A stretch of 64,000 nt of DNA. Origin: Flavobacterium sp. N2038. Its GTDB lineage: Bacteria; Bacteroidota; Bacteroidia; Flavobacteriales; Flavobacteriaceae. Shown here piece after piece: positions 8,185 to 16,172 of the stretch. Within the stretch, counting starts at the first letter, position 1. Each line of letters starts with the position of its first letter. A program made the translations under genes and the position numbers. Below the pieces are notes generated by a model. It was given only the letters and a program-made list of their open reading frames with translations, ran no database searches and was not told where the DNA came from. The DNA lies in the NCBI RefSeq assembly GCF_025947185.1, contig NZ_CP110001.1, positions 1,674,001 through 1,738,000 on the forward strand, given 5' to 3'.

Positions 8185-8901
8185 TTAAGGATTAGTAGAC
8201 CAGATACTGCTGTTTTTTACAAAAACTCTTCGGTTTAATTTTAACTGCGAAACGATTAGTTCAGCCATATCTTCAGACTGCATTACTTTTTCAGGATTTC
8301 CATCTGTTAAATTTAAATCTTTTGCCATGTCTGTAGCGACAGTACTTGGAGTTAAAGCAGTAACACGAATGTTGTGTTTTCTCATTTCCTGCATCAGAGA
8401 ATCGGTTAAACCTAAAACAGCAAATTTAGAGGCGCTGTAGGCGCTTGTTAAAGCATTTCCGTTTAATCCTGCAGTTGAGGAAATATTAATAATATCTCCT
8501 GTTTGTCTTTCGATCATGTTTGGGATAATGGCACGGGTTGTATAGTATGTTCCCATTAAATTCACCTGAATAATTCTTTCCCAGGCTTCCGGCTCCAATT
8601 CTAAGAATTTTCCAAAAGAAGCAATTCCGGCACTATTAATTAAAATATCGATATGTTTGAATTCTGCCAAAGCTTTTTCTGCCGCAGCATTTATGGAGTT
8701 AATATCAGATACATCAGCAGCAATAGCCAAAGCTTTTACACCAAGATTTGAAGCTTCATCTGCCAGTTGTTCAATATCTTTTTGAGTTCTGGATACTAAA
8801 ATAAGGTTAACTCCTTCTTTTGCAAGGGCAATTGCAATAGCTTTTCCTATACCTTTTCCAGCGCCAGTAATAAAGGCGTTTTTATTTTTTAAATCGGTCA
8901 T
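8185..8901 (-). CDS. SDR family oxidoreductase (FabG-like 3-ketoacyl reductase)
   Basis: 238 residues. The Rossmann motif T-G-A-G-K-G-I-G lies near residue 13, N-S-A-G near 89, the catalytic S in I-I-N-I-S-S-T-A-G, and Y-S-A-S-K gives the catalytic Y and K. The overall pattern is that of FabG/3-oxoacyl-ACP reductases, cytoplasmic NAD(P)H enzymes. It stands apart from any fatty acid operon, so it may reduce another substrate. It has its own unit: a 31-bp hairpin downstream and a double-stem terminator upstream. Confidence 0.9.
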   Translation of the reverse strand: MTDLKNKNAFITGAGKGIGKAIAIALAKEGVNLILVSRTQKDIEQLADEASNLGVKALAIAADVSDINSINAAAEKALAEFKHIDILINSAGIASFGKFLELEPEAWERIIQVNLMGTYYTTRAIIPNMIERQTGDIINISSTAGLNGNALTSAYSASKFAVLGLTDSLMQEMRKHNIRVTALTPSTVATDMAKDLNLTDGNPEKVMQSEDMAELIVSQLKLNRRVFVKNSSIWSTNP

Positions 8902-8923
8902 GACTTTGTTTTTAGAAATGCAA

Positions 8924-8979
8924 AAAGCATCATTTTAATTCTTACAAAAATAAGCTTTTGTAAACTAAAATGATGCTTT
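8924..8979 (-). terminator. Double-stem terminator of the LURP-one-like gene
   Basis: An outer 14-bp stem (AAAGCATCATTTTA with its complement) encloses an inner 8-bp stem (TTACAAAA/TTTTGTAA). The A-run just before it on the plus strand is a T-run for minus-strand transcripts. Confidence 0.75.
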
Positions 8980-9015
8980 CAAATGTTTTCTTAATCTAAG
9001 TTTAACAACTTTTTG

Positions 9016-9603
9016 TTATTCTTTCAGAACCATATCAATGCACATTACGGCTCCTAAAATTAATTGTCTCAATGGACTTTCCGGCGCAATAGTTTCTTCA
9101 ATTTGAAGTACATAATTATCAGCGCTTGTAAAAAGTTCTTTACCCATTCCTGCCCATTTTTTACTTACCTGAGCCAATTGTTTATTTTCGTGCGAAAATT
9201 TAAAATCCCAGCCAGTCCATTTTCCTTGTAATGTTGCAACAGGCTTTTCGTTTTTATCCAGAATTTCAAACTTTCCTCCAATAGAAAAGAATTTTTGTTT
9301 GAAAGTTCCAATTAGCCTGTCTTTTTCATCCAGAACTTCAACTGTCGATCTGAATATTGCGATTCCTCTTTTTACAGTTATTAATTTTTCTCCGGATGCG
9401 GTAGTGATTTCAACATTAAACGGAGTTGCTCTTTTATATTCTGTGAAGCGTAACATTTTGGTAAAAAATCCCAAGTTGTTTTCACGGCAATTCATAATTA
9501 TTTGATTGGTTTCCGGATTGTAAATATCATAGTTGTTTGACGCTTTAAACATTCCGACATGTTCTTTTACTAAAAATAGATTTTGGCTTAAAATTGGATT
9601 CAT
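9016..9603 (-). CDS. LURP-one / phospholipid scramblase-like protein
   Basis: 195 residues from the ATG at 9603. The sequence is a repeated beta pattern, Y-D-I-Y-N-P-E-T-N-Q-I-I, then K-F-E-I-L-D-K-N-E-K-P-V-A-T-L-Q-G-K-W-T-G-W-D-F, followed by a hydrophobic C-terminal helix. This is typical of bacterial proteins of the LURP-one/scramblase (tubby-like) superfamily, whose function in bacteria is not settled. An in-frame TTG at 9639 is part of the promoter -7 box and cannot be the start. No operon partners are evident. Confidence 0.82.
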   Translation of the reverse strand: MNPILSQNLFLVKEHVGMFKASNNYDIYNPETNQIIMNCRENNLGFFTKMLRFTEYKRATPFNVEITTASGEKLITVKRGIAIFRSTVEVLDEKDRLIGTFKQKFFSIGGKFEILDKNEKPVATLQGKWTGWDFKFSHENKQLAQVSKKWAGMGKELFTSADNYVLQIEETIAPESPLRQLILGAVMCIDMVLKE

Positions 9604-9636
9604 CCGAGTATATAAATTAGGTTTTTGAATAAAGCC

Positions 9637-9644
9637 CAAATGTA
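9637..9644 (-). promoter_or_regulatory. Promoter -7 box of the LURP-one-like gene
   Basis: On the minus strand this reads TACATTTG, an exact TAnnTTTG match, 33 nt before the ATG at 9603. It decides the start, because the upstream TTG lies inside the box. Confidence 0.65.
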
Positions 9645-9698
9645 AAAAAATATTTATTAATTTTAAGGCGCAAAAACTTTAGAATAGCAGTGATTGAG

Positions 9699-10016
9699 TT
9701 ATTTTTTAAGCGTAATAACTATAACACCATTTATACTTTTTTCTCCATAAGCCAATTTGGCTTCGTTTCCTTTTAAAACTTTCATTTCTTTAATGTCATT
9801 TGGATTGATTTTAGAAAGTTGTTTTGAATTTGTTATTTTTCCATCGATTATATATAAAGGTTCGTTTGCAGAAGATCTTGACGGGGCGCAAATTATGAAT
9901 TGCTTAGTTGTAGTTTGTTGTTGGATTGTATCTTTTGAAATTGGTTTTTCCTGTGCTATTGACACGAAACCTATATGCATAGTAAGGACTAATGAAATAA
10001 GTTTTACACTCTTCAT
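9699..10016 (-). CDS. Small secreted protein with a TonB-plug-like domain
   Basis: 105 residues. A signal peptide (M-K-S-V-K-L-I-S-L-V-L, cleavage near S-I-A-Q) is followed by a domain reading E-P-L-Y-I-I-D-G-K, then I-N-P-N-D-I-K-E-M-K-V-L-K-G, then Y-G-E-K-S-I-N-G-V-I-V-I-T-L-K. This is the core of SusC-type TonB receptor plugs (D-G, V-L-K, Y-G, G-V-I-x-I-T). There is no barrel. It is the last gene of an ECF sigma/anti-sigma unit, and the preceding anti-sigma protein ends in the same kind of domain. It could be a periplasmic signalling decoy or partner. Confidence 0.75.
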   Translation of the reverse strand: MKSVKLISLVLTMHIGFVSIAQEKPISKDTIQQQTTTKQFIICAPSRSSANEPLYIIDGKITNSKQLSKINPNDIKEMKVLKGNEAKLAYGEKSINGVIVITLKK

Positions 10017-10052
10017 ATTAATAAGTTTTAAGATTTAGTTTTGGATTTAACT

Positions 10053-10078
10053 ATATCAAAGTTTTGGAACTTTGATAT
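10053..10078. repeat. 11-bp hairpin between anti-sigma and small-protein genes
   Basis: ATATCAAAGTT, TTGG, AACTTTGATAT. It is perfect but lacks a T-run in the minus direction, so it is more likely an mRNA-processing or stability element than a terminator. Confidence 0.5.
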
Positions 10079-10089
10079 CGTTTTGCAGA

Positions 10090-11046
10090 CTATTTTTTTA
10101 GTGCCGGTTTTCCTGTTTTTGTAGTAATAATAACGACTCCTTTTTTTCCTTTTTCGCCATATTTAGAAGTGGCTTCCAAATCCTGAAGTATCGTGATCGT
10201 TTTAATTTCCTGTTCGTTTAAAGGCGCATAAGGACTTGTTGGATTTTTGCCAAATAAATCATTTTCAGAATAATAAATGCCGTCAATAATGTATAAAGGT
10301 TCATCTAAGATTACCAGAGAATCTACATTTTCCGGCTGAACATTCGATAGTTCTGCCTGCATCATTTTATCTCGCTTAACATCATCACTATGTGCCATTG
10401 CGTTTCCGTTAAGTACAACTAAAGGACTGCTTTTTTTTGCTTTTTGTGATGCTGAAGCAGCATAAGCAACTTTTGCGGACTCTCTTTCTGGATAACCTGA
10501 ATATCCCATTTGTGGAGAAACTTCTTTTTTTGAAAGTATTTTGTCGCTTTCTTCTTCAACGGGTTCATCTTTAGCTGGTTCAACCGGAGCTGCAATTTCG
10601 GCGCTAACGGGTGCATAAGATTCTGTTTGCATATTTAGTGCTGGTTCCTGAATTGCTACACTTTCTTTGTTTTTTGTATGATTGTCTAAAATTTTAACTG
10701 CTTCTTCATCAGAAACAATTCCAGATTCAGCTGAAGGGACACTGTTTTTTTGATCTAAAACCGGTTGTGTAGATTTTTCTTTTTCAGTTTCTTGAAGAAC
10801 TACTTTTTCAGTTTCTGTTGCAACCATTTTGTCTGATTTTAAGAATTGAGAGCCTAAAGAAATTATTAATAAAAGAGAAGCTGCAACGGCAATTTTTTTC
10901 CATAATGCAATGGTTTTTTTATCTTCTTTTTTATCGAGTTTTTGTTCTACGCGCGACCAGACTTGTTCCATTCCCGGAAAATCCTTTGGAGCTACATTTT
11001 CTGCCGCTTCTTTAAATTTGTCGAATATTTTATCTTGATTGTTCAT
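10090..11046 (-). CDS. Transmembrane anti-sigma factor with a C-terminal TonB-plug-like domain
   Basis: 318 residues. The N-terminal cytoplasmic segment (1-48) has M-E-Q-V-W-S-R-V-E-Q-K-L, like Bacteroidota anti-sigma proteins. One membrane segment lies at about 52-68, followed by a long low-complexity Glu/Lys/Ser/Pro-rich periplasmic linker (about 70-235). The C-terminal module reads E-P-L-Y-I-I-D-G-I-Y-Y, then L-N-E-Q-E-I-K-T-I-T-I-L-Q-D, then K-Y-G-E-K-G-K-K-G-V-V-I-I-T-T-K, a receptor-plug motif. It starts 2 nt after the sigma gene stop, so the pair is translationally coupled. It presumably holds the sigma factor at the membrane until a periplasmic signal acts. Confidence 0.85.
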   Translation of the reverse strand: MNNQDKIFDKFKEAAENVAPKDFPGMEQVWSRVEQKLDKKEDKKTIALWKKIAVAASLLLIISLGSQFLKSDKMVATETEKVVLQETEKEKSTQPVLDQKNSVPSAESGIVSDEEAVKILDNHTKNKESVAIQEPALNMQTESYAPVSAEIAAPVEPAKDEPVEEESDKILSKKEVSPQMGYSGYPERESAKVAYAASASQKAKKSSPLVVLNGNAMAHSDDVKRDKMMQAELSNVQPENVDSLVILDEPLYIIDGIYYSENDLFGKNPTSPYAPLNEQEIKTITILQDLEATSKYGEKGKKGVVIITTKTGKPALKK

Positions 11047-11048
11047 GA

Positions 11049-11585
11049 CTATTTTGCTTTTTGATAATACAATTTATTAACCAGTTCTTTTAGTTTGGTC
11101 TTGGCGGCATTTAATTGTGATTTTGATGTGCCTTCAGAAATATTAAGCATTGCTGCTATTTCTTTGTGTCCAAAACCTTCAATAACAAAAAGGTTAAAAA
11201 CCGTTTTGCATCCATCCGGAATATGGTTTAATAAATTGAGTAAATCTTCTTCTTCCAGTGCGCTCATTTCCTCTGTAAAAGGCTGCGAAAGCACTTTTAC
11301 ATCATCAAGATACATGTTGAAATTGGTGCTTTTTCTAATAGTTGCTAAACAATGATTTACAGTAATTTTTCTGGCCCAGGCCTCAAAAGCTTTTTCTTCT
11401 TTGAGCTGATCCAGTTTTGTAAATATGGTATAGAAAGCATCAGCAAGAGCTTCTTCAATCTCTTCCTCTTTCTTGAGGTATCGTTTGCAAACGCGATACA
11501 ATTTTGGAGCCATGTGCTCATAAACCTGACGCTGCGCATCGCGGTTCATTTTTTTGCAGTTAGAAATTAGCGTTTCGTTTATCAC
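11049..11585 (-). CDS. ECF RNA polymerase sigma factor
   Basis: 178 residues. Region 2 (L-I-S-N-C-K-K-M-N-R-D-A-Q-R to W-A-R-K-I-T-V-N-H) and region 4 (L-L-N-L-L-N-H-I-P-D-G-C-K-T-V-F-N-L-F-V-I-E-G-F-G-H-K-E-I-A, then S-E-G-T-S-K-S-Q) are complete. The start is GTG at 11585: region 2 begins right after it, and the internal ATG would remove the first helix. The linked anti-sigma gene sets its activity. The target promoters are not visible; self-regulation is usual in the family. Confidence 0.93.
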   Translation of the reverse strand: MINETLISNCKKMNRDAQRQVYEHMAPKLYRVCKRYLKKEEEIEEALADAFYTIFTKLDQLKEEKAFEAWARKITVNHCLATIRKSTNFNMYLDDVKVLSQPFTEEMSALEEEDLLNLLNHIPDGCKTVFNLFVIEGFGHKEIAAMLNISEGTSKSQLNAAKTKLKELVNKLYYQKAK

Positions 11586-11697
11586 AATATTGGTCTTTAA
11601 TTATAAAGAGAGCGAAAAAGATAAAAAGGTTGGGACGGGGGTAAATTTTTTTTTTAGGTTCACAGGTACAAAGGGGCAAAGTTACAAAGGTTTTATG

Positions 11698-11725
11698 GTA
11701 GAGACGCACTGCGGTGCGTCTCTAC
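11698..11725. repeat. GTAGAGACGCAC palindrome, flanked by outer CTTTG repeats
   Basis: Arms of 12 nt (GTAGAGACGCAC / GTGCGTCTCTAC) surround a TGCG loop. Outside it, GGCAAAGTTACAAAGG (11676 on) and CCTTTGTGAAACTTTGCG (11747 on) form a second, imperfect inverted pair, so the palindrome appears nested inside another repeat. Confidence 0.8.
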
Positions 11726-11807
11726 ATTATTATTGTAATCGAAAGCCTTTGTGAAACTTTGCGATAAAATTATAACATAACGCTACGCAAGGTCAAAGTA
11801 ATGTATC

Positions 11808-12644
11808 TTATTTAACTGGCAAAGTCAATTTAAAAATCTTCGTTTCTAGAATCTCCGTGTCATTGTCCTCGCAAAGTAAAAATTCAATATTGTTGTTTTC
11901 TTTTTTATAGAAAGTCAAGCCTTCGAATTTATTGGTTGAGGTAATTTTTTGCGTAAAATCTATTTTCATCGTTTTAAGGTCGATTCTTCCTATGAAACTT
12001 CCCAGGATTTCGCCGTCATCATAAGTTGATTTGGTGTTTTCGGTTGTAGAAAGAAAATAAATTTTATCTTCAACTAAAATCGCGTCCGTAAAACTGGAAC
12101 GAATACCTTTTATTTTTGGAAGTTTATAATTGGTTGCAACCAATGCAAATTCTTCTCCTAAACTTTTGGCATGGATAGTAAAAATGGTGTTTTTATTTGA
12201 AATCCCATTTCCGCGATTGAATAAATACCAGTTTTCGCCATCGAAAATAGCGCCTTCCAGATTGAAATCTTCCGGTTTTATTTCGCCAAAACTTTGCATT
12301 AAACCATACAAATCGACCAAATTGTTTTTTTGTAAAATGTTTTTATTCTTCAAATCAAATTCGATCATTTTATTTCGATTTTCGGTCGAACCGGAACCAA
12401 AAACATAAAGCGTGTCATTATGATGCGTAATAGATTCAAAATCGGGTTTTAATTTTTTTGGAATGTTTTGCGTCGGATTATCAATTAAAGCGTGTTGATT
12501 TAATTGCTTGTTCTGAATATTGTATTCGTACAGAAATCCGCTGTTGTCGCCAATAATGTAAAGTGCGTTATTATTATAAAATAATCCTGATGCCGAACCG
12601 ATTCCGATGATTTGAAATAATATTTCTAAGGTGAATTTTTCCAT
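11808..12644 (-). CDS. Beta-propeller-like protein (DUF6929-type)
   Basis: 278 residues with no clear signal peptide. Repeated units of the form A-L-Y-I-I-G-D-N-S-G-F-L-Y-E-Y, then D-T-L-Y-V-F-G-S-G-S-T-E-N-R, then D-G-E-N-W-Y-L-F-N-R-G and D-K-I-Y-F-L-S-T-T-E look like blades of a propeller. The E-S-I-T, L-E-G-A and F-E-G-L motifs recur, as in DUF6929/SdiA-regulated-like proteins of Bacteroidota. The function is unknown. It starts 24 nt after the stop of the gene upstream at 12669-13322, so they are probably one transcript. Confidence 0.7.
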   Translation of the reverse strand: MEKFTLEILFQIIGIGSASGLFYNNNALYIIGDNSGFLYEYNIQNKQLNQHALIDNPTQNIPKKLKPDFESITHHNDTLYVFGSGSTENRNKMIEFDLKNKNILQKNNLVDLYGLMQSFGEIKPEDFNLEGAIFDGENWYLFNRGNGISNKNTIFTIHAKSLGEEFALVATNYKLPKIKGIRSSFTDAILVEDKIYFLSTTENTKSTYDDGEILGSFIGRIDLKTMKIDFTQKITSTNKFEGLTFYKKENNNIEFLLCEDNDTEILETKIFKLTLPVK

Positions 12645-12668
12645 GAATGTTTTATTTTGTACTCTTTG

Positions 12669-13322
12669 TTATCTTGACTTTATCTTTTTAAATGTATTAT
12701 TTTTTTCTGCTTCTGAGACTGTTTTTTCGAGAATATCCATAATTAGGTTGCTTTTTAATCTATTATTATGCTTATAATTAATGTTTACAATTCCGTCATC
12801 ATTTTGTTCCTTCATCTGAAAAGAGTTGAATTCTTTTTTAATCATTGAGCCTTTAATAATCATTTTGAAATTTTGAACCGGAGAATGATCAATTAATAAA
12901 GCACATTTTACTTCTTTAAAATTTTTATATGGAAAATATTCAAATTGCTTAAATTTTTCCTTTTTTATGATGTTTTGATTAGAAAAGTAAATCTCCCAAA
13001 AATCATCTTGTAGAATATTAACTTCTGAATATTCCGAACAGGTACTAATTTTTGTTAGATAAGTTTTTTTGTTTCTTTTCCAAAAAATATAAATGGATTG
13101 ATTTCTTTGATTATCATCACAAATTTCATTGCTATTGGAGTCAAAAAGCATTCTACAACCAACACAATAACTTTCATAAATGCAAATTGTATCTATTTTT
13201 TGGCTTTGAAGTTTTTTAATGTAGTTTGAAACTAAACTGTCAATTTTAATTTCGGAATTACTTTGTGCATTTCCTATAAATGTTACACAAAAGAGAAATG
13301 AAAATATAATTCTTTTCGTCAT
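12669..13322 (-). CDS. Secreted protein of unknown function
   Basis: 217 residues with a signal peptide (F-S-F-L-F-C-V-T-F-I-G-N-A-Q). The mature part is lysine- and asparagine-rich. It contains clustered cysteines (T-I-C-I-Y-E-S-Y-C-V-G-C, E-I-C, S-T-C, K-C), suggesting disulphides or metal binding. I do not recognise the family. It is upstream of and probably co-transcribed with the propeller-like gene. Confidence 0.65.
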   Translation of the reverse strand: MTKRIIFSFLFCVTFIGNAQSNSEIKIDSLVSNYIKKLQSQKIDTICIYESYCVGCRMLFDSNSNEICDDNQRNQSIYIFWKRNKKTYLTKISTCSEYSEVNILQDDFWEIYFSNQNIIKKEKFKQFEYFPYKNFKEVKCALLIDHSPVQNFKMIIKGSMIKKEFNSFQMKEQNDDGIVNINYKHNNRLKSNLIMDILEKTVSEAEKNNTFKKIKSR

Positions 13323-13548
13323 TATTGATTTTGAAATATTGAATAAGTTCTTTTAAAAATGATACCCTAGCCCTGATAGCAATGAAAATACTTTATAAAG
13401 AAATTGCGTTTTTTCCTGACAGAACAAGGCACCACCAGAAGCTCTTGGTGTGTTTTAGAAAAATACAATTTATTGAAAAAGTATTGCAATGAATAGCGGG
13501 AATATGCTTCGTAAAATTACTACATTTATAATTCAAAATTTGAAAAAT

Positions 13549-14430
13549 ATGAAATCAATAGACCCGAAAGATTTTAAAGTAGTAGATAAAATTAAGTTAA
13601 GTAAGATTCCAACTTTACTCAATATCGATGCCGACGACGATGAAAAAGAAGAAAAACTGGATAAGGTTCAGGCAAAATTGAGTGATTTGCAGGATGTGAT
13701 GTATGCACACAATAAATATGGAGTTTTAATTTGTCTTCAGGGAATGGATACTTCGGGAAAAGACAGTTTGATTAGGGAAGTTTTTAAAGAATTTAATCCG
13801 CGTGGGGTTGTGGTGCACAGTTTTAAAACACCAAATTCAACTGAGCTGGAACATGATTATTTATGGAGACATTATATTGCGTTGCCGGAAAAAGGAAAGT
13901 TTGCAATTTTTAACAGAACACATTATGAAAACGTTTTGGTGACGCGTGTTCATCCTGAATATATTTTGGCAGAGAATTTACCGGATATAAAATCGATAGA
14001 TGATATTACATCAGAGTTTTGGGAAAACAGAATTAAACAAATTAATAATTTCGAAAAACATATTGCTCAAAACGGGACAATTGTAATGAAGTTTTTTCTG
14101 CATTTGAGTAAAGAAGAACAACGCCAGCGTTTATTACGCCGTTTAGAAGAAGAAAAACATCACTGGAAATTTTCTCCGGGTGATTTAAAAGAACGTGAAC
14201 ATTGGGATGAATATCAAAAATATTATGAAGAAGCGATAAACGAAACTTCAAAAGAACATGCGCCCTGGTATGTCGTTCCTGCCGATGATAAAGAAATGGC
14301 CCGTTATATTGTAGCCAAAATTATCTGGGAAGAAATGCAAAAGCATACCGATATAAAGGAACCGGAACTTGATGATAAAATAAAAGCCAATTTTGAGGTC
14401 TATAAACAGCAATTAAAAAAGGAGTCTTAA
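13549..14430 (+). CDS. ppk2: Polyphosphate kinase 2 family protein
   Basis: 293 residues from the ATG at 13549. Walker A is G65-M-D-T-S-G-K71-D. Walker B/lid elements follow (F-N-R-T-H-Y-E-N-V, then R-R-L-E-E-E-K-H-H-W-K-F-S). The family moves phosphate between polyphosphate and nucleoside mono- or diphosphates in the cytoplasm. The single-domain form with G-M-D-x-S-G-K-D fits class I-III PPK2; which nucleotide it prefers cannot be told. An upstream in-frame ATG at 13489 would add 20 residues outside the family's usual start. Its terminator overlaps the stop codon. Confidence 0.92.
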   Translation: MKSIDPKDFKVVDKIKLSKIPTLLNIDADDDEKEEKLDKVQAKLSDLQDVMYAHNKYGVLICLQGMDTSGKDSLIREVFKEFNPRGVVVHSFKTPNSTELEHDYLWRHYIALPEKGKFAIFNRTHYENVLVTRVHPEYILAENLPDIKSIDDITSEFWENRIKQINNFEKHIAQNGTIVMKFFLHLSKEEQRQRLLRRLEEEKHHWKFSPGDLKEREHWDEYQKYYEEAINETSKEHAPWYVVPADDKEMARYIVAKIIWEEMQKHTDIKEPELDDKIKANFEVYKQQLKKES

Positions 14431-14448
14431 AGTAAGACTCTTTTTTTT
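14422..14448 (+). terminator. Intrinsic terminator of ppk2
   Basis: The stem GAGTCTTA / TAAGACTC with a 3-nt loop is followed by eight T. The left arm includes the stop codon. Confidence 0.88.
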
Positions 14449-14625
14449 GCTCCAATGTTAATGTAAGTTTATGAGTATTTTGTATTACTAATTTATTGTT
14501 AATTTTTTTGTGCTTAATGAAGTAATTGTGCTAAAAGTCTTGTTTTTTTGATAATATCCAAGTCATTTTAAGTTAAAGTGATAGCGTTTACTTTGTCAAA
14601 AAAATAAAAACCAATATTTAGCTAC

Positions 14626-16077
14626 ATGAAACGAGTTATTTTACCTTTAATTATGCTGGGTTCGTTAATTACATCTTGTAATAACGACTCAAAAGACGAC
14701 GCTGTAACCACGAGCGTTGTGTTAAAAGATCAATCTGTTACCCCAAGTTTACTAAAAGCGAAACCAGGTTTCGAAAATTTGAAAATTTATTCTCTTTTTA
14801 GTTCAGATGACGTTTTTATTGAAACTCCAAAGTTTGTTTTTGGAGGATCTGCAGATGGTTCAGGTTTGTTAAAAAATGCTGATGGTACGTTTACTTTTTT
14901 GGTTAACAATGAAGATAACTTTGCTGTTTCGAGAATTACATTTGACAAAACATTTAAGCCTACAAAAGGAGAATATTTGTTAAACTCAAGCGGAGGAACC
15001 TGGAGATTATGCGGTGCTACAATGGCAACACAAGCAGAACATGGTTTTGGACCGGTTTATTTAACATGTGGAGAATCTGGTGAAGAATCTCGTACGCATG
15101 CTTTAGATCCTTATGCAAGCGCTGGCGGAGCATCTGTATCTAAAGAATTATCTGGATTTGGACGTTTAAGTGCTGAGAACGCATTGCCATTACGTTCTAC
15201 TGCTTACAAAGGAAAAACAGTAGTAGTAATTGGTGATGATGATTCAGGAACTTATGGAGGTCAGGTTTTTATGTATGTATCTAATACTATAGGTGATTTA
15301 ACCGGAGGTTCTTTATACATGCTAAAAAGAAATGATGACAACCAAAGAGAAAAAGATATGGAAGTAAGTAAAACTTATCCGGTATCTTTTGTAAAAATTG
15401 ATAACCATACTACACTTACAGGAGCTCAGATTAATGCTGCGGTAAATACGCTGAAAGCAATTAAGTTTGGTCGTGTTGAGGATTTGGATTACCGTAAAGG
15501 AGGAAACGCTGCAGATCGTGAATTGTATTTTAACGTAACTGGACAAAATACTACAGGTACAAATGCAGATGGTTCAAGAACTAAATATGGTAGAGTTTAC
15601 AGATTAAATCTTGATGCTGCTGACCCATTAAAAGGAACTTTAGAAGTTGTTCTTGACGGTGATAACCGTAGCGGAATTGCAGGTAAATTCCAGAATCCGG
15701 ATAACATTTGTGTAACTAAAAATTACGTTTATGTTGAGGAAGATGCTAACGGTTACGGAGACGAAACTCATGATGCTTATATTTATCAATATAATATCGC
15801 TACAAAAGATTTGAAAGTTGTAGTAGAACTAGATCACCGTCGTACAGCAGCTGACGCGGCAAAATATAACGTAGGTGGTATGTCTAAATTTGGTGACTGG
15901 GAGTATGGTGCTTTAATAGATGTATCTGATCAATTAGGTATTGATGATACTTTTATGCTAAGTGTTCAGCCACATAGCTGGACTGGCGACAAGTATTTAA
16001 GTCCGGACGGAGGTACAAATCGTCCTAAAGAAAATCAGGCAAGTCAAATTTTAGTTCTAAAAGGTTTACCAAGATAA
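14626..16077 (+). CDS. PhoX-like (DUF839) phosphatase family lipoprotein
   Basis: 483 residues. A lipoprotein signal ends at L-I-T-S-C18. The propeller-like body has G-R-V-E-D-L-D-Y, G-R-V-Y-R-L-N-L-D, F-Q-N-P-D-N-I-C-V and V-E-E-D-A-N-G. These correspond to the metal-binding acidic segments of PhoX/DUF839 proteins, Ca2+/Fe3+-dependent alkaline phosphatases at the cell surface. Codon use is regular and the protein is glycine-rich, suggesting strong expression. It precedes a cytochrome c peroxidase lipoprotein on the same strand, with a hairpin between them. Enzyme activity is inferred, not certain. Confidence 0.78.
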   Translation: MKRVILPLIMLGSLITSCNNDSKDDAVTTSVVLKDQSVTPSLLKAKPGFENLKIYSLFSSDDVFIETPKFVFGGSADGSGLLKNADGTFTFLVNNEDNFAVSRITFDKTFKPTKGEYLLNSSGGTWRLCGATMATQAEHGFGPVYLTCGESGEESRTHALDPYASAGGASVSKELSGFGRLSAENALPLRSTAYKGKTVVVIGDDDSGTYGGQVFMYVSNTIGDLTGGSLYMLKRNDDNQREKDMEVSKTYPVSFVKIDNHTTLTGAQINAAVNTLKAIKFGRVEDLDYRKGGNAADRELYFNVTGQNTTGTNADGSRTKYGRVYRLNLDAADPLKGTLEVVLDGDNRSGIAGKFQNPDNICVTKNYVYVEEDANGYGDETHDAYIYQYNIATKDLKVVVELDHRRTAADAAKYNVGGMSKFGDWEYGALIDVSDQLGIDDTFMLSVQPHSWTGDKYLSPDGGTNRPKENQASQILVLKGLPR

Positions 16078-16093
16078 AATTTTAAGTCCTTAT

Positions 16094-16140
16094 AAAACAG
16101 TTATCCACTATTTCAATTTGAGGTAGTGGTTTCTGTTTTT
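16094..16140 (+). terminator. Hairpin after the PhoX-like gene
   Basis: AACAG...CCACTA pairs with TAGTGG...CTGTT and is followed by five T. It is probably a partial terminator between the PhoX-like and peroxidase genes. Confidence 0.6.
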
Positions 16141-16172
16141 CTAAACATTCCTCTTTTAATCGTTATTACATC

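Noticed and set aside
9604..9639. TTG-initiated N-terminal extension of the LURP-one-like gene
   Set aside because: The TTG is the end of the exact -7 box TACATTTG, so it is not transcribed.
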